This document shows positions 16,957 to 24,978 of a stretch of DNA of 64,000 nucleotides, piece after piece. The position numbers were made by a program, and so were the translations under genes. The DNA is from Chryseobacterium shigense (GTDB taxonomy: Bacteria; Bacteroidota; Bacteroidia; Flavobacteriales; Weeksellaceae), in NCBI RefSeq assembly GCF_900156575.1, contig NZ_FTNY01000004.1:62001-126000 (forward strand), in the 5' to 3' direction. Position 1 is the first letter of the stretch. Every line of letters starts with the position of its first letter. Below the pieces are notes generated by a model. It was given only the letters and a program-made list of their open reading frames with translations, had not been told where the DNA came from and ran no database searches.

Positions 16957-18351
16957 TTATTTGTAACCCAGGATTTTCAAAATATCTTCAGGTTCCTGTT
17001 TCTCACGGAAAACTTCGTACTGAAGCTCCCCATTTTCATCTTTCTGGATCAGGACGTGTCTCGGCTGAGGCATTAAACAGTGGTGAACCCCTCCATACCC
17101 TCCGATTGTTTCCTGATACGCTCCTGTATGGAAGAATCCGATATACAGAGGTTTGGTATCACTGAAAACAGGCAGATAAATGGCATTGGTATGCTGTTCA
17201 GAATTGTAATAATCATCAGAATCACAGGTCAGTCCACCCAGGAATACCCTTTCATAGGTATCTTCCCATCTGTTCAATGGAAGCATGATAAAGTGTCTGG
17301 AGATTGCCCAGGTATCCGGAAGTGTAGTCATGAATGAAGAATCAATCATATTCCACTTTTCTCTGTCGTTCTGACGTTTCTGAGAAATAATCTTATAAAG
17401 GTTTGCTCCGCTCTCTCCAACGGTAAAGCTTCCGAATTCCGTATAAATATTAGGTTCTTCCACTCCTTCCTCTTCACAGAACTTTTTGATCTGAGAAACG
17501 ATTTCTTCTACCATATACTGATAGTCGTACTCAAAGTTTAAAGAAGTTTTGATCGGGAAACCTCCACCAATGTTCAGTGAATCCACTTCCGGAGCAATTT
17601 TCTTCAAACGTGCGTATACGCGAAGACATTTGTACAATTCATTCCAGTAATAAGCGGTGTCTTTGATCCCTGTATTAATGAAGAAGTGAAGCATTTTCAG
17701 TCTTGCATTCGGGTGCTCGGCGATCTTCTGGCTGTAGTAAGGAATGATATCTCTATATCCGATCCCTAACCTTGAGGTGTAGAATTCAAATTTAGGTTCT
17801 TCCTCTGAAGCAATTCTGATCCCGATATCGAATGTGGTATCAATACTTTCTGTAAGCTTATCCAGCTCACGGTAGTTATCCAGGATCGGGGTAATGTTTT
17901 CAAAACCGCTGTTGATCATCTCGGAAATTTTCGCGAGATAATCGTCAGTCTTGAATCCATTACAGATGACCTCAATATTTTTATCTACTTTACCTTTCCC
18001 ATAAAGAGATTTAACAATATCCATGTCGTATGCTGAAGAGGTTTCGATAGAAATATCATTCTTTAGAGCTTCTTCAAGCACAAAATTGAAATGACTGGAT
18101 TTTGTACAGTAGCAGTAGGTATAATTCTTTTTATATTCGGCTTTCTCAAAAGCTTCCCTAAACCAGCTTTTCGCCTTTTGGATATTTTGAGAAATTCTCG
18201 GCAGGTAGCTAATTTTTAGCGGGGTGCCAAATTTTTCAACGACTTCCATTAAAGGAACATCGTGAAATAACAAATTGTTCTCAGAAACATTAAATTCCTC
18301 TGTAGGAAAATACAATGTCTGATCAATAAGTTCCGAGTACTTTATTTTCAT
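16957..18351 (-). CDS. speA: Biosynthetic arginine decarboxylase (short form)
   Basis: This 464-residue PLP enzyme has a fold-type III barrel. The segment YTYCYCTKSSHFNFV near residue 75 supplies the likely Schiff-base lysine. A Gly-rich phosphate-binding stretch SLNIGGGFP lies near residue 255, and a C-terminal active-site region has GAYQETIGG. It resembles the shorter arginine decarboxylases of Bacteroidota rather than the roughly 650-residue E. coli SpeA. It would make agmatine and CO2 from arginine, feeding the agmatinase encoded downstream on the same strand. A diaminopimelate or ornithine decarboxylase is the alternative; the speB neighbour favours arginine. Confidence 0.82.
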   Translation of the reverse strand: MKIKYSELIDQTLYFPTEEFNVSENNLLFHDVPLMEVVEKFGTPLKISYLPRISQNIQKAKSWFREAFEKAEYKKNYTYCYCTKSSHFNFVLEEALKNDISIETSSAYDMDIVKSLYGKGKVDKNIEVICNGFKTDDYLAKISEMINSGFENITPILDNYRELDKLTESIDTTFDIGIRIASEEEPKFEFYTSRLGIGYRDIIPYYSQKIAEHPNARLKMLHFFINTGIKDTAYYWNELYKCLRVYARLKKIAPEVDSLNIGGGFPIKTSLNFEYDYQYMVEEIVSQIKKFCEEEGVEEPNIYTEFGSFTVGESGANLYKIISQKRQNDREKWNMIDSSFMTTLPDTWAISRHFIMLPLNRWEDTYERVFLGGLTCDSDDYYNSEQHTNAIYLPVFSDTKPLYIGFFHTGAYQETIGGYGGVHHCLMPQPRHVLIQKDENGELQYEVFREKQEPEDILKILGYK

Positions 18352-18458
18352 TTCTTGACAAGTGAATTACGAAATGCAAAATTGCTAAAAAAGTTTGATT
18401 TTTAAGCGTTAAATTTATTATAAATTTAAAAATGACATCCTGCAAAAACCGCTACCGA

Positions 18459-19337
18459 TTATTGATTCGTGAACTTCTTAACATATTCCACCCTCTTATT
18501 TGGCGAAATACCCAAAACCTGTTGAATATAAGCATCCATTGAGCCATATTTCTTATTGATTTCACCAAAGGCCGCATCCAGGTAAGCAGGCTCCACCCAG
18601 CTTAGTTTTTCCAGAACGCTGAGGTCCATTTGAGGATAGAGAAAATGGAGGTGATCTGCCAGTTTTAGCCTTTTAAGAACCAATTTACTTCTGTAATTAT
18701 TGGATAAAAGATAGTCATTATAAATTGTTGCCTTATCAAATTTTAAAATCGTTAAAATTAAGGCCGTTGTGATTCCCGTTCTGTCTTTTCCGGCAGTACA
18801 GTGATAAAGAACGGGATGATCAGAGTCCAGAATTTCAGTAATTATTTTTCGGATCACTTCAGGATTCTCCGTCACATATTCGCGGTAGAAATCAATCATT
18901 CTTTTATCTGCATCAGAACCGTTTACTTTTCCCTTTAAAACCAGCTTTTTGGCCTTGGTAAGCTGATCTCCTTCATCTTTAAAGGCCGAATATTTTTTAT
19001 AAACAATTGCATTGGGAAGCTGGTCGGGTTTATCAGATATTTCTTTTGAATTTCTAAGATCAATCACCTCTTTTATTCCCAGATTTTCCAATTCCCTGAA
19101 TGATTTTCTCTTGAGTTGATGAAGATGTCCGCTTCTGTAGAATATCCCTTCTTTTAAGGTCCGGCCCTCAGAATTTTTGATATTTCCTACCGTCCGAAAA
19201 TTATTTACTTTTTTGATTTCAATAGGATTTCCTGTTTCATTTTTTCCATATTGAGGTTTCGCAAAATCCTGTGTTTTACAGGAGAAAACACAAAATATTG
19301 CGATGAACAGGACTGATATTTTTATGAATTGTTTCAA
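18459..19337 (-). CDS. Lipoprotein tyrosine phosphatase (Y_phosphatase3 type)
   Basis: This 292-residue protein has a lipoprotein signal with the acylated cysteine at residue 20 (IAIFCVFSC). The phosphatase loop HCTAGKDRTG has catalytic Cys180 and Arg186, the CX5R signature of atypical tyrosine/serine phosphatases. An upstream EVIDLRNSKEI strand is typical of this family. It should be anchored in the envelope and dephosphorylate an unknown protein or lipid. The start codon is TTG at 19335-19337, because no in-frame ATG precedes the lipobox. It overlaps the thiN stop as TTGA, implying translational coupling. Confidence 0.85.
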   Translation of the reverse strand: MKQFIKISVLFIAIFCVFSCKTQDFAKPQYGKNETGNPIEIKKVNNFRTVGNIKNSEGRTLKEGIFYRSGHLHQLKRKSFRELENLGIKEVIDLRNSKEISDKPDQLPNAIVYKKYSAFKDEGDQLTKAKKLVLKGKVNGSDADKRMIDFYREYVTENPEVIRKIITEILDSDHPVLYHCTAGKDRTGITTALILTILKFDKATIYNDYLLSNNYRSKLVLKRLKLADHLHFLYPQMDLSVLEKLSWVEPAYLDAAFGEINKKYGSMDAYIQQVLGISPNKRVEYVKKFTNQ

Positions 19338-19981
19338 TATATTGAGGGATATTCTATTTCATTAATTCCTACAAAAAACAACAGATCTCCGGATTCATAC
19401 TGAATGGAAACCTCATCTTCAACCGCAAAATTCCTGGTTCCTATTCTCGAAGTAATGCTTAAACTTCCGTGAGTCAATGGCCAGTTCAATCCTGTTGTCG
19501 TTATATTTCCAACGGACGGAAAAGGATACAATGAAATCATTTTATTTTTAACGCCTTTTAGCTTAAAATTGTTTGGAACAAAATAATATTCTGAAAATTC
19601 GTCGTAGAATTTAAGGTTCATTTTATCTTTAAAAGCATAAGCAACCGTTAGATTTCCTAAAAAATGATCTTGTTCACCTCCGCTTCCCCCGAAAACATCA
19701 ACTTCTGTAAAGCCTTTTTCCAGAATAATTTCCAGAGCTTTATGAAAGTCTGTTTTATCCTGATCCAAAGTCAAGATAAATTTATCCTGATACACACTTT
19801 CATCCGATCCCGAATGGGAATCAAAATCACCGGAAATAAAGTCCAGTTTCTCTAGAGGAAAACCTAACTGCTTTAAATAATGAAAAGCACCGTCAGTACA
19901 GGCAATCAAACCATATTGACCGGGATCCGGAAGGGTTTTTGGATGATCTCCATTGATGAAAAGTAATACTTTATCTCTCAT
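19334..19981 (-). CDS. thiN: Thiamine diphosphokinase
   Basis: This 215-residue protein has the catalytic motifs of thiamine pyrophosphokinases. These are CTDGAFHYL near residue 28, the Mg-binding SGDFDSHS near 50, DQDKTDFHKAL near 73, and the substrate-site GGSGGEQDHFLGNL near 97. The C-terminal half is the beta-sandwich that binds thiamine. It transfers pyrophosphate from ATP to thiamine to form the cofactor. The gene overlaps the upstream adenosyltransferase by 11 bases and the downstream phosphatase by four, so the three form one unit. No TPP riboswitch was seen upstream. Confidence 0.87.
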   Translation of the reverse strand: MRDKVLLFINGDHPKTLPDPGQYGLIACTDGAFHYLKQLGFPLEKLDFISGDFDSHSGSDESVYQDKFILTLDQDKTDFHKALEIILEKGFTEVDVFGGSGGEQDHFLGNLTVAYAFKDKMNLKFYDEFSEYYFVPNNFKLKGVKNKMISLYPFPSVGNITTTGLNWPLTHGSLSITSRIGTRNFAVEDEVSIQYESGDLLFFVGINEIEYPSIY

Positions 19982-20540
19982 TCGGATTCCAGTATTCTTC
20001 AGGTTCGTTGTTGATTTTTGAAATATATCTTGCTAAAACAAAAAGATAGTCAGAAAGTCTGTTCAAGTATTTAATCAGTTCGGGACGTACTTCTTCAGAT
20101 TCGTTTAAGAAAACTAGAGAACGTTCTGCTCTTCTGCAGATGGTTCTTGCTGCATGTAAAAATGTTGCCGGTTTTCCACCACCGGGAAGGATAAAGTATT
20201 GAAGCGGTTCCAATTTATCTTCAAAAGAGTCCATCCACTGTTCCAATTCTTCAATCTCCGTATCTGAAATAATCAATGGAAGACGGGATTTTCCATTGGC
20301 CAGCATTAATTTATCAACTGGTGTTGCCGCTTCTGAACCTACGGTAAACAGATCAAACTGAATTTTCTTCAACTGCTTTAAAACGTCTTCATTCTCAATA
20401 TGACTTTTAGAAATACCAATGAATGAATTGAGCTCATCTATATTTCCGTAGCTGTCAACTCTGGCACTGGCTTTGGAAACTCTTGTACCGCCATATAAAG
20501 CGGTCTGTCCTTTATCTCCTGTTTTAGTATAAATTTTCAT
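19971..20540 (-). CDS. pduO: Cob(I)alamin adenosyltransferase (PduO/MMAB type)
   Basis: This 189-residue protein begins KIYTKTGDKGQTALYGG, the ATP-binding signature of PduO-type adenosyltransferases. It continues with RVDSYGNIDELNSFIG, and near residue 128 carries HAARTICRRAERSLV, which holds the conserved arginines. A final LNRLSDYLFVLAR segment completes the family pattern. It attaches the adenosyl group to reduced corrinoid to make coenzyme B12. The rest of cobalamin synthesis is not in this window, so salvage is plausible. It starts a three-gene overlapping run with thiN and the lipoprotein phosphatase. Confidence 0.9.
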   Translation of the reverse strand: MKIYTKTGDKGQTALYGGTRVSKASARVDSYGNIDELNSFIGISKSHIENEDVLKQLKKIQFDLFTVGSEAATPVDKLMLANGKSRLPLIISDTEIEELEQWMDSFEDKLEPLQYFILPGGGKPATFLHAARTICRRAERSLVFLNESEEVRPELIKYLNRLSDYLFVLARYISKINNEPEEYWNPNER

Positions 20541-20584
20541 CGTACTAAAATACCTTTTTTTGTATAAAGTACAATGTAAAAAGT

Positions 20585-20627
20585 AGTAATAACTGCCTCT
20601 TCTGCCTGAAAAAACAATTAGCAGACA
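20585..20627 (+). repeat. Left copy of 43-bp imperfect direct repeat
   Basis: This 43-bp stretch matches 23331-23373 at 35 of 43 positions in the same orientation and without gaps. Its last bases form part of the receptor terminator stem. The two copies bracket the TonB-dependent receptor gene. Confidence 0.65.
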
Positions 20628-20646
20628 TCAGGAATTAATGTCTGCT
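20607..20646 (-). terminator. Terminator of the TonB-dependent receptor gene
   Basis: A 9-bp perfect stem (AGCAGACAT at 20620-20628 with ATGTCTGCT at 20638-20646) is followed on the minus strand by TAATTGTTTTTT. It lies about 90 bp after the receptor stop. Confidence 0.7.
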
Positions 20647-20736
20647 AATATTTTCATATATAGGTTCTATATTTTTTTAGATTGCTTCCCTTTTGTTAAG
20701 TATGATAAAGCAAATGCCAATTCCTTTCTTTATAGA

Positions 20737-23157
20737 TTAAAAAGTATAATTAACATTTAGCTGAAAAATTGTTCCGTTAAATCCGAACTGATTTACTTCC
20801 CAAGGATATCTGAACCTTCCTCCAAGATCTGTGACTACATCTCCTTTGCTGTCTATTACATCCGGATAAATATTAAATAAATTATTTACGACTCCGGAAA
20901 CTTTAAGGTCTTTCGTGATTTTATATGTTAAAACAATGTCTGTAATTACTTTACCGGAAAATGTCTGATCTTTGGCAGGATCAGTTGCGTGCTGCCATGT
21001 AACAGAACCAAAGTAAGTATTATTAAGATTAAAGTTAAACTTTGAAATGTCATACGAAAGACTAAGAATAGTTTTTGTTTTTGGCCTTGCAGAGGTAATT
21101 CTGGATTGCTCTTTTCTATCAAAAAAGTTTTCTGAGTAACCATTTCCAGCCAAAATAGACGGAACTGCAATATTATCTACTATTTTAGTTTCGTTATAAT
21201 TGAAAGCAGCAATAACTCCCAATCTTCCTTTGCCAATAGCCGAAGTATAATAATTAGCTACGAAATCTACCCCTTCAGTAACTGTATTTACAGCATTCGT
21301 GAAAAACTTCAGAGAGGTAATTTTATTATTGTCTAATATTACTTCCACAGGGTTTGTTATATCCGGACTACCCGGAGCTCCAGTCTTGTAACCAATATCT
21401 CCTGAGAAAAGCACCCGGTTTTTAATTTTTATTCTATAATAGTCTGCTGTAATAGTCAGGTTCTTAAAAGGTTTTATGGCAAATCCCGCAGTAATGTTAA
21501 AAGCTTTTTCTGCATTTAATTTTGCTACACCAAGATCAGATCTTACAATTTGAGAGTCATTATTAAAAGTACCCTGATTAGCAACAGTATTCCCTGTAAT
21601 TTTGGTCTGAACATTGGAATAATAAATCTGGTGTAATGAAGGTGCCCGAAATCCTGTAGAAACAGACCCGCGGAAAACTAATTTATCATCCAGCAATTTA
21701 TATCTTGCATTTCCTTTCCAGGAAACATTATTTCCAAAATCACTAAAGTTTTCATACCTCACAGTTCCTCCAAGTAACAAGTTTTTCGTAACATCCCATT
21801 CAGAATTAATATAAGCTCCAATATTCTGACGATTTTTATTGATTTCATTTTGAGGCTGCAGTCCTGGAAATGATTCTGCACCACTTCCTGTATAAGACGC
21901 TTCCTCTCCTGCCTTCGCCTGATAGTTTTCATTGCGCACTTCAACACCAGCTCCTAAAACAAACGTACCAAAATTTCGGTTGATATCTATGTTTCCTATA
22001 ATATTACTAAACTGATGACCACCTGCTTTAAAACGGGTTGGTGAATTTGCACCCAAAGATGTATTAATGGTGTTTCCTACAACATAATCTACCGCATTAG
22101 AGCCAAAGGTTGCACTCCCATCAAAACTCCATTTTCCAAACATACCTTTCCACCCGGAGGTTAAATTATAATCGTAAACATCTGTTTTAAATTCCGGTTG
22201 AAATCCATTGTAAGGTTGTCCTTTTGGAGTTAATAAACCAAAATCTGTACTTACCCAATAGGGTGTTCTATACAAACCATAACTAGTTCCATTCCTGTAA
22301 GTTGTACCACCAAAAACATAAAACTTACCTGTTTCACTTGTTGGCAATTCAAAATTGACAAACATATTAGCAACTCTCGTCTCCGGTTGTCCTATAATCA
22401 TTCCTAAACCAGGATGAGCCTGTGTCCAGGCATTATCCACACCAAAAAGTTCATCTTTTGTAACAGAACCTGCGCGGTTGGTTTTATTTTGAGAAGAATA
22501 TCCCAATGTAAGATTCAAACTTCCATTTTTTGCAACTCTGATTCCTGTATTAAAATCTGCTCCGATATTAAAGCCGTCTCCTTTTGAAGTAATACCTGAA
22601 AAAAGATTGACTGTACTTTTTCCAACGCTGTTCTTAAGAATAATATTGATCACTCCTGCAATAGCATCAGAGCCATATTGTGCAGATGCACCATCTCGTA
22701 AAACCTCTACATTCTGTAAGGCAGCAGATGGAATACTTTTCAGATCTGTACCTACCTCACCTTTTCCGGGCGTATCATTTACATAAATTAAAGCGCTTTG
22801 ATTTTTTCTTTTACCATTAACCAAAACTAATGTTCTGGAAGGACCTAATCCTCTTAAATCTGCCGGATCAAAGTGAGCCGTTGCATCAGAAACAGTTTGC
22901 TGTGATGAATTAAAAGAGGGTACAGCATACGTCAAAGCTTTATCAAAAGTAATCTGCCCCGTAGATTTTAGTTGTACAGCCGAAATATTATCAATAGGGA
23001 TTGCAGAGGTAATTATAGTTCTAGGCTTAGTTCTACCTGTAGTAACCACGACTTCATCTATACTATTTTCTTTTACACCTTCCTGGGCATATACCATAGT
23101 ACCCGCTCCACTTAATACTAATACACAGATTTTTTCATTAATTGCTTTTCTTTTCAT
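20737..23157 (-). CDS. TonB-dependent receptor
   Basis: This 806-residue outer membrane receptor has a signal peptide (cleavage near MVYAQ). A possible TonB-box-like segment IDEVVVTTGR sits at about 33-42. The plug domain has DLRGLGPSRTLVLVNGKR and VEVLRDGASAQYGSDAIAGVINIILKN split across residues 100-175. A 22-strand-type barrel follows, ending in a terminal aromatic strand (QLNVNYTF). It lacks the carboxypeptidase-like N-domain typical of SusC proteins and has no SusD partner, so it resembles siderophore or vitamin receptors rather than glycan importers. The ligand is unknown. The gene is flanked by 43-bp direct repeats. Confidence 0.92.
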   Translation of the reverse strand: MKRKAINEKICVLVLSGAGTMVYAQEGVKENSIDEVVVTTGRTKPRTIITSAIPIDNISAVQLKSTGQITFDKALTYAVPSFNSSQQTVSDATAHFDPADLRGLGPSRTLVLVNGKRKNQSALIYVNDTPGKGEVGTDLKSIPSAALQNVEVLRDGASAQYGSDAIAGVINIILKNSVGKSTVNLFSGITSKGDGFNIGADFNTGIRVAKNGSLNLTLGYSSQNKTNRAGSVTKDELFGVDNAWTQAHPGLGMIIGQPETRVANMFVNFELPTSETGKFYVFGGTTYRNGTSYGLYRTPYWVSTDFGLLTPKGQPYNGFQPEFKTDVYDYNLTSGWKGMFGKWSFDGSATFGSNAVDYVVGNTINTSLGANSPTRFKAGGHQFSNIIGNIDINRNFGTFVLGAGVEVRNENYQAKAGEEASYTGSGAESFPGLQPQNEINKNRQNIGAYINSEWDVTKNLLLGGTVRYENFSDFGNNVSWKGNARYKLLDDKLVFRGSVSTGFRAPSLHQIYYSNVQTKITGNTVANQGTFNNDSQIVRSDLGVAKLNAEKAFNITAGFAIKPFKNLTITADYYRIKIKNRVLFSGDIGYKTGAPGSPDITNPVEVILDNNKITSLKFFTNAVNTVTEGVDFVANYYTSAIGKGRLGVIAAFNYNETKIVDNIAVPSILAGNGYSENFFDRKEQSRITSARPKTKTILSLSYDISKFNFNLNNTYFGSVTWQHATDPAKDQTFSGKVITDIVLTYKITKDLKVSGVVNNLFNIYPDVIDSKGDVVTDLGGRFRYPWEVNQFGFNGTIFQLNVNYTF

Positions 23158-23330
23158 ATATTGTTAATAATGCAATAAATCTAGTGAAAATATCAATATT
23201 AAATATAAAATATGAAGATATAATAATAATCTATTTCCCAACTTATGCAATGAATATTATTATTATTCTATAAAAAATAAGACTTGATGTACAAAACATG
23301 AAGTGGCTTATTAATAATCTGAAAAGAAAT

Positions 23331-23373
23331 AGTAATAACTTCCTATTCTGTCTGACAAAGTGAATAGCAGACA
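23331..23373 (+). repeat. Right copy of 43-bp imperfect direct repeat
   Basis: It aligns without gaps to 20585-20627 with eight mismatches. The first ten bases (AGTAATAACT) and the last nine (TAGCAGACA) are identical in both copies. Confidence 0.65.
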
Positions 23374-23457
23374 GTAGCATAAAATGATTTCATCTGTTCT
23401 AAAACGTATTTTTCAACAGATTGAGACTGCTTCGCGAATGGTTCTCAATGATTGTGT

Positions 23458-23485
23458 ATAAAAAATGGCCGGATAAATCCGGCCA
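23458..23485 (-). terminator. Terminator of the 23.5-kb lipoprotein gene
   Basis: An 8-bp stem (TGGCCGGA with TCCGGCCA) with a 4-nt loop is followed on the minus strand by TTTTTTAT, eight bases after the stop codon. Confidence 0.85.
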
Positions 23486-23493
23486 CTCACAAA

Positions 23494-24078
23494 TTATTTA
23501 TTTACCTCTACGTACTGTATGATGGTCTGGTTTTTAGGGTTATAGATTATCGTACTGTTGTTGGGAAACCTTTTCAGTTTATAATATTCTATATTTTTAT
23601 CATTTTCAATATCTTCCAGGAAATTGGTATCAAAAGTATTTTCAGGAAGAAATTTGGAGACAAAACTTATTTTGTCAATGATGCTTTGTCCGTCTATTTT
23701 ACGGGCTGTTTTATCGGATCTGTTTTCATCGGAAGTAGATTGCTTTTCCAGAAAAGGAAGCAATAGCGCGATATCTGATTTGTATTTAAAGAGATATCCT
23801 TCGGAACCGTTCGGAAATTTAAACTTCTTTCCGGTTTCTTCTGAAACCACGGGCTTTCCGGCATCAGGAAATACCTGATTAAATTTTACGTCTTGAGAAT
23901 TCGTCAGAGAATTAAGGGATTCACTCACCGTTTTCTTCACGGTCTCTTCTACTGCCTGTTGAGCTTTCTGCTGCACCGTTTCTGTGGTTTTCTGAACAGT
24001 CTGATCTATTTTCTCTTCAATCTTACTGCATGACATTAGTAGAAAAACAGGAATAACAGGCAAAATATACTTCTTCAT
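23494..24078 (-). CDS. Hypothetical lipoprotein with N-terminal coiled coil
   Basis: I do not recognise a family. The 194-residue product has a lipoprotein signal with the acylated cysteine at residue 17 (FLLMSCSK). A Gln/Glu/Val-rich helix from about 20 to 60 (TVQKTTETVQQKAQQAVEE) looks like a coiled coil. A mixed alpha/beta C-terminal region follows, with FPNGSEGYLFKYKSD near residue 88 and TIIYNPKNQTIIQYVEV at the end. It should be tethered to a membrane in the envelope. It is a single-gene unit with its own terminator. The charged helix could mediate self-association, but this is inference. Confidence 0.75.
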   Translation of the reverse strand: MKKYILPVIPVFLLMSCSKIEEKIDQTVQKTTETVQQKAQQAVEETVKKTVSESLNSLTNSQDVKFNQVFPDAGKPVVSEETGKKFKFPNGSEGYLFKYKSDIALLLPFLEKQSTSDENRSDKTARKIDGQSIIDKISFVSKFLPENTFDTNFLEDIENDKNIEYYKLKRFPNNSTIIYNPKNQTIIQYVEVNK

Positions 24079-24223
24079 TTCGAGATTTTAATAGCGTTGC
24101 ATTCTTTTTACTCATGCAATTTACATTTAAACGGAGAAACATAGGTTTATATTTTAGTAAAGAAAAAAAATATTTTTTCATCATCAAAAATCCTACTGAC
24201 AAACTGTTGTCATCACCCCCTCT

Positions 24224-24231
24224 TACCTTTG
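24224..24231 (+). promoter_or_regulatory. -7 promoter element of the DinB gene
   Basis: TAccTTTG matches the Bacteroidota -7 consensus and ends 32 bp before the start codon. A TTG at 24207-24209 is 14 bp upstream, shorter than the usual spacing, so the -33 element is uncertain. Confidence 0.45.
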
Positions 24232-24263
24232 TATCAACAATAACACACTAAAACAATACCATT

Positions 24264-24755
24264 ATGACAACTACAGCTACAGCCACAAAACAGTTTATGA
24301 CTTCTGACCAATTATTAGAGCATTGGCAAGGACACAGAAATCTGACGAGAAGAGTAATAGAAGCTTTCCCTGAAAAAGAATTATTTGAGTTTTCTATAGG
24401 CGGAATGAGACCTTTCGCAAAACTGGCAGGAGAACTGATCGGCATCGGAGGACCCGCTTTAAAAGGAATTGTTGAAAAGAATATGGAAGCTTACAACGAA
24501 GATGGTTTCAGCCCGAAAACAAAAGAAGATATTTTGAAAAAATGGGATGAAGAAACTGAAGTGATCAACCATTATTTCAACCAGATCAGTGAAGAGCGTA
24601 TGCAGGAAACTTTCAATCTATTCGGACAGTACGAATTCCCGGTGTATCAGAACATTCTTTATTTTGTTGATAATGAAATTCACCACAGAGGTCAGGGATA
24701 TACGTATTTGAGAGCTTTAGGAATTGAACCTCCTTTTTTTTGGGAGAGATTTTAG
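24264..24755 (+). CDS. DinB family protein
   Basis: This 163-residue protein fits the DinB/YfiT four-helix bundle superfamily. A metal-binding histidine is likely near the N-terminus in LLEHWQGHRN, and a pair lies in the conserved EIHHRGQGYTYLRALG motif near residue 140. Such proteins bind a divalent metal and include thiol-dependent transferases; many are stress-inducible with no known substrate. It is a single gene on the plus strand with a recognisable -7 box and ends before a bidirectional hairpin. No precise function can be given. Confidence 0.85.
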   Translation: MTTTATATKQFMTSDQLLEHWQGHRNLTRRVIEAFPEKELFEFSIGGMRPFAKLAGELIGIGGPALKGIVEKNMEAYNEDGFSPKTKEDILKKWDEETEVINHYFNQISEERMQETFNLFGQYEFPVYQNILYFVDNEIHHRGQGYTYLRALGIEPPFFWERF

Positions 24756-24937
24756 GATCATTAATGCCTTTGCTTAGACTGAAAATGATGATTCAATTCA
24801 GACAAAAACCGGAAACGACAGAATGACAGACCCCATTATTTCCATTTTCCATTCGTTTAAATAGAAACTCCCAGATTTTATTGTTTTTATTTTTGTCAAT
24901 GCGTTGAACTTTTTTATTCAAATGATACCAATTTCTA

Positions 24938-24978
24938 AAACTCCGGCTTCACCTTCGTGAAGCCGGAGTTTATATTTT
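24938..24978. terminator. Bidirectional terminator between DinB and the Ntn-hydrolase gene
   Basis: A perfect 15-bp stem (24938-24952 with 24957-24971) closes a CTTC loop, with T-rich sequence following on the plus strand. It lies between two convergent genes. Confidence 0.8.

Larger units (their letters stand above)
23158..23493. other. AT-rich intergenic region upstream of the receptor gene
   Basis: The 336-bp gap contains the right copy of the 43-bp repeat and the terminator of the next leftward gene. I saw no reading frame, Fur-like palindrome or cobalamin riboswitch box that I could support. Confidence 0.5.

Noticed and set aside
23158..23493. Cobalamin riboswitch upstream of the receptor, suggested by the nearby adenosyltransferase
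   Set aside because: No B12-box-like core was found on the minus strand, so a vitamin B12 receptor is not supported.
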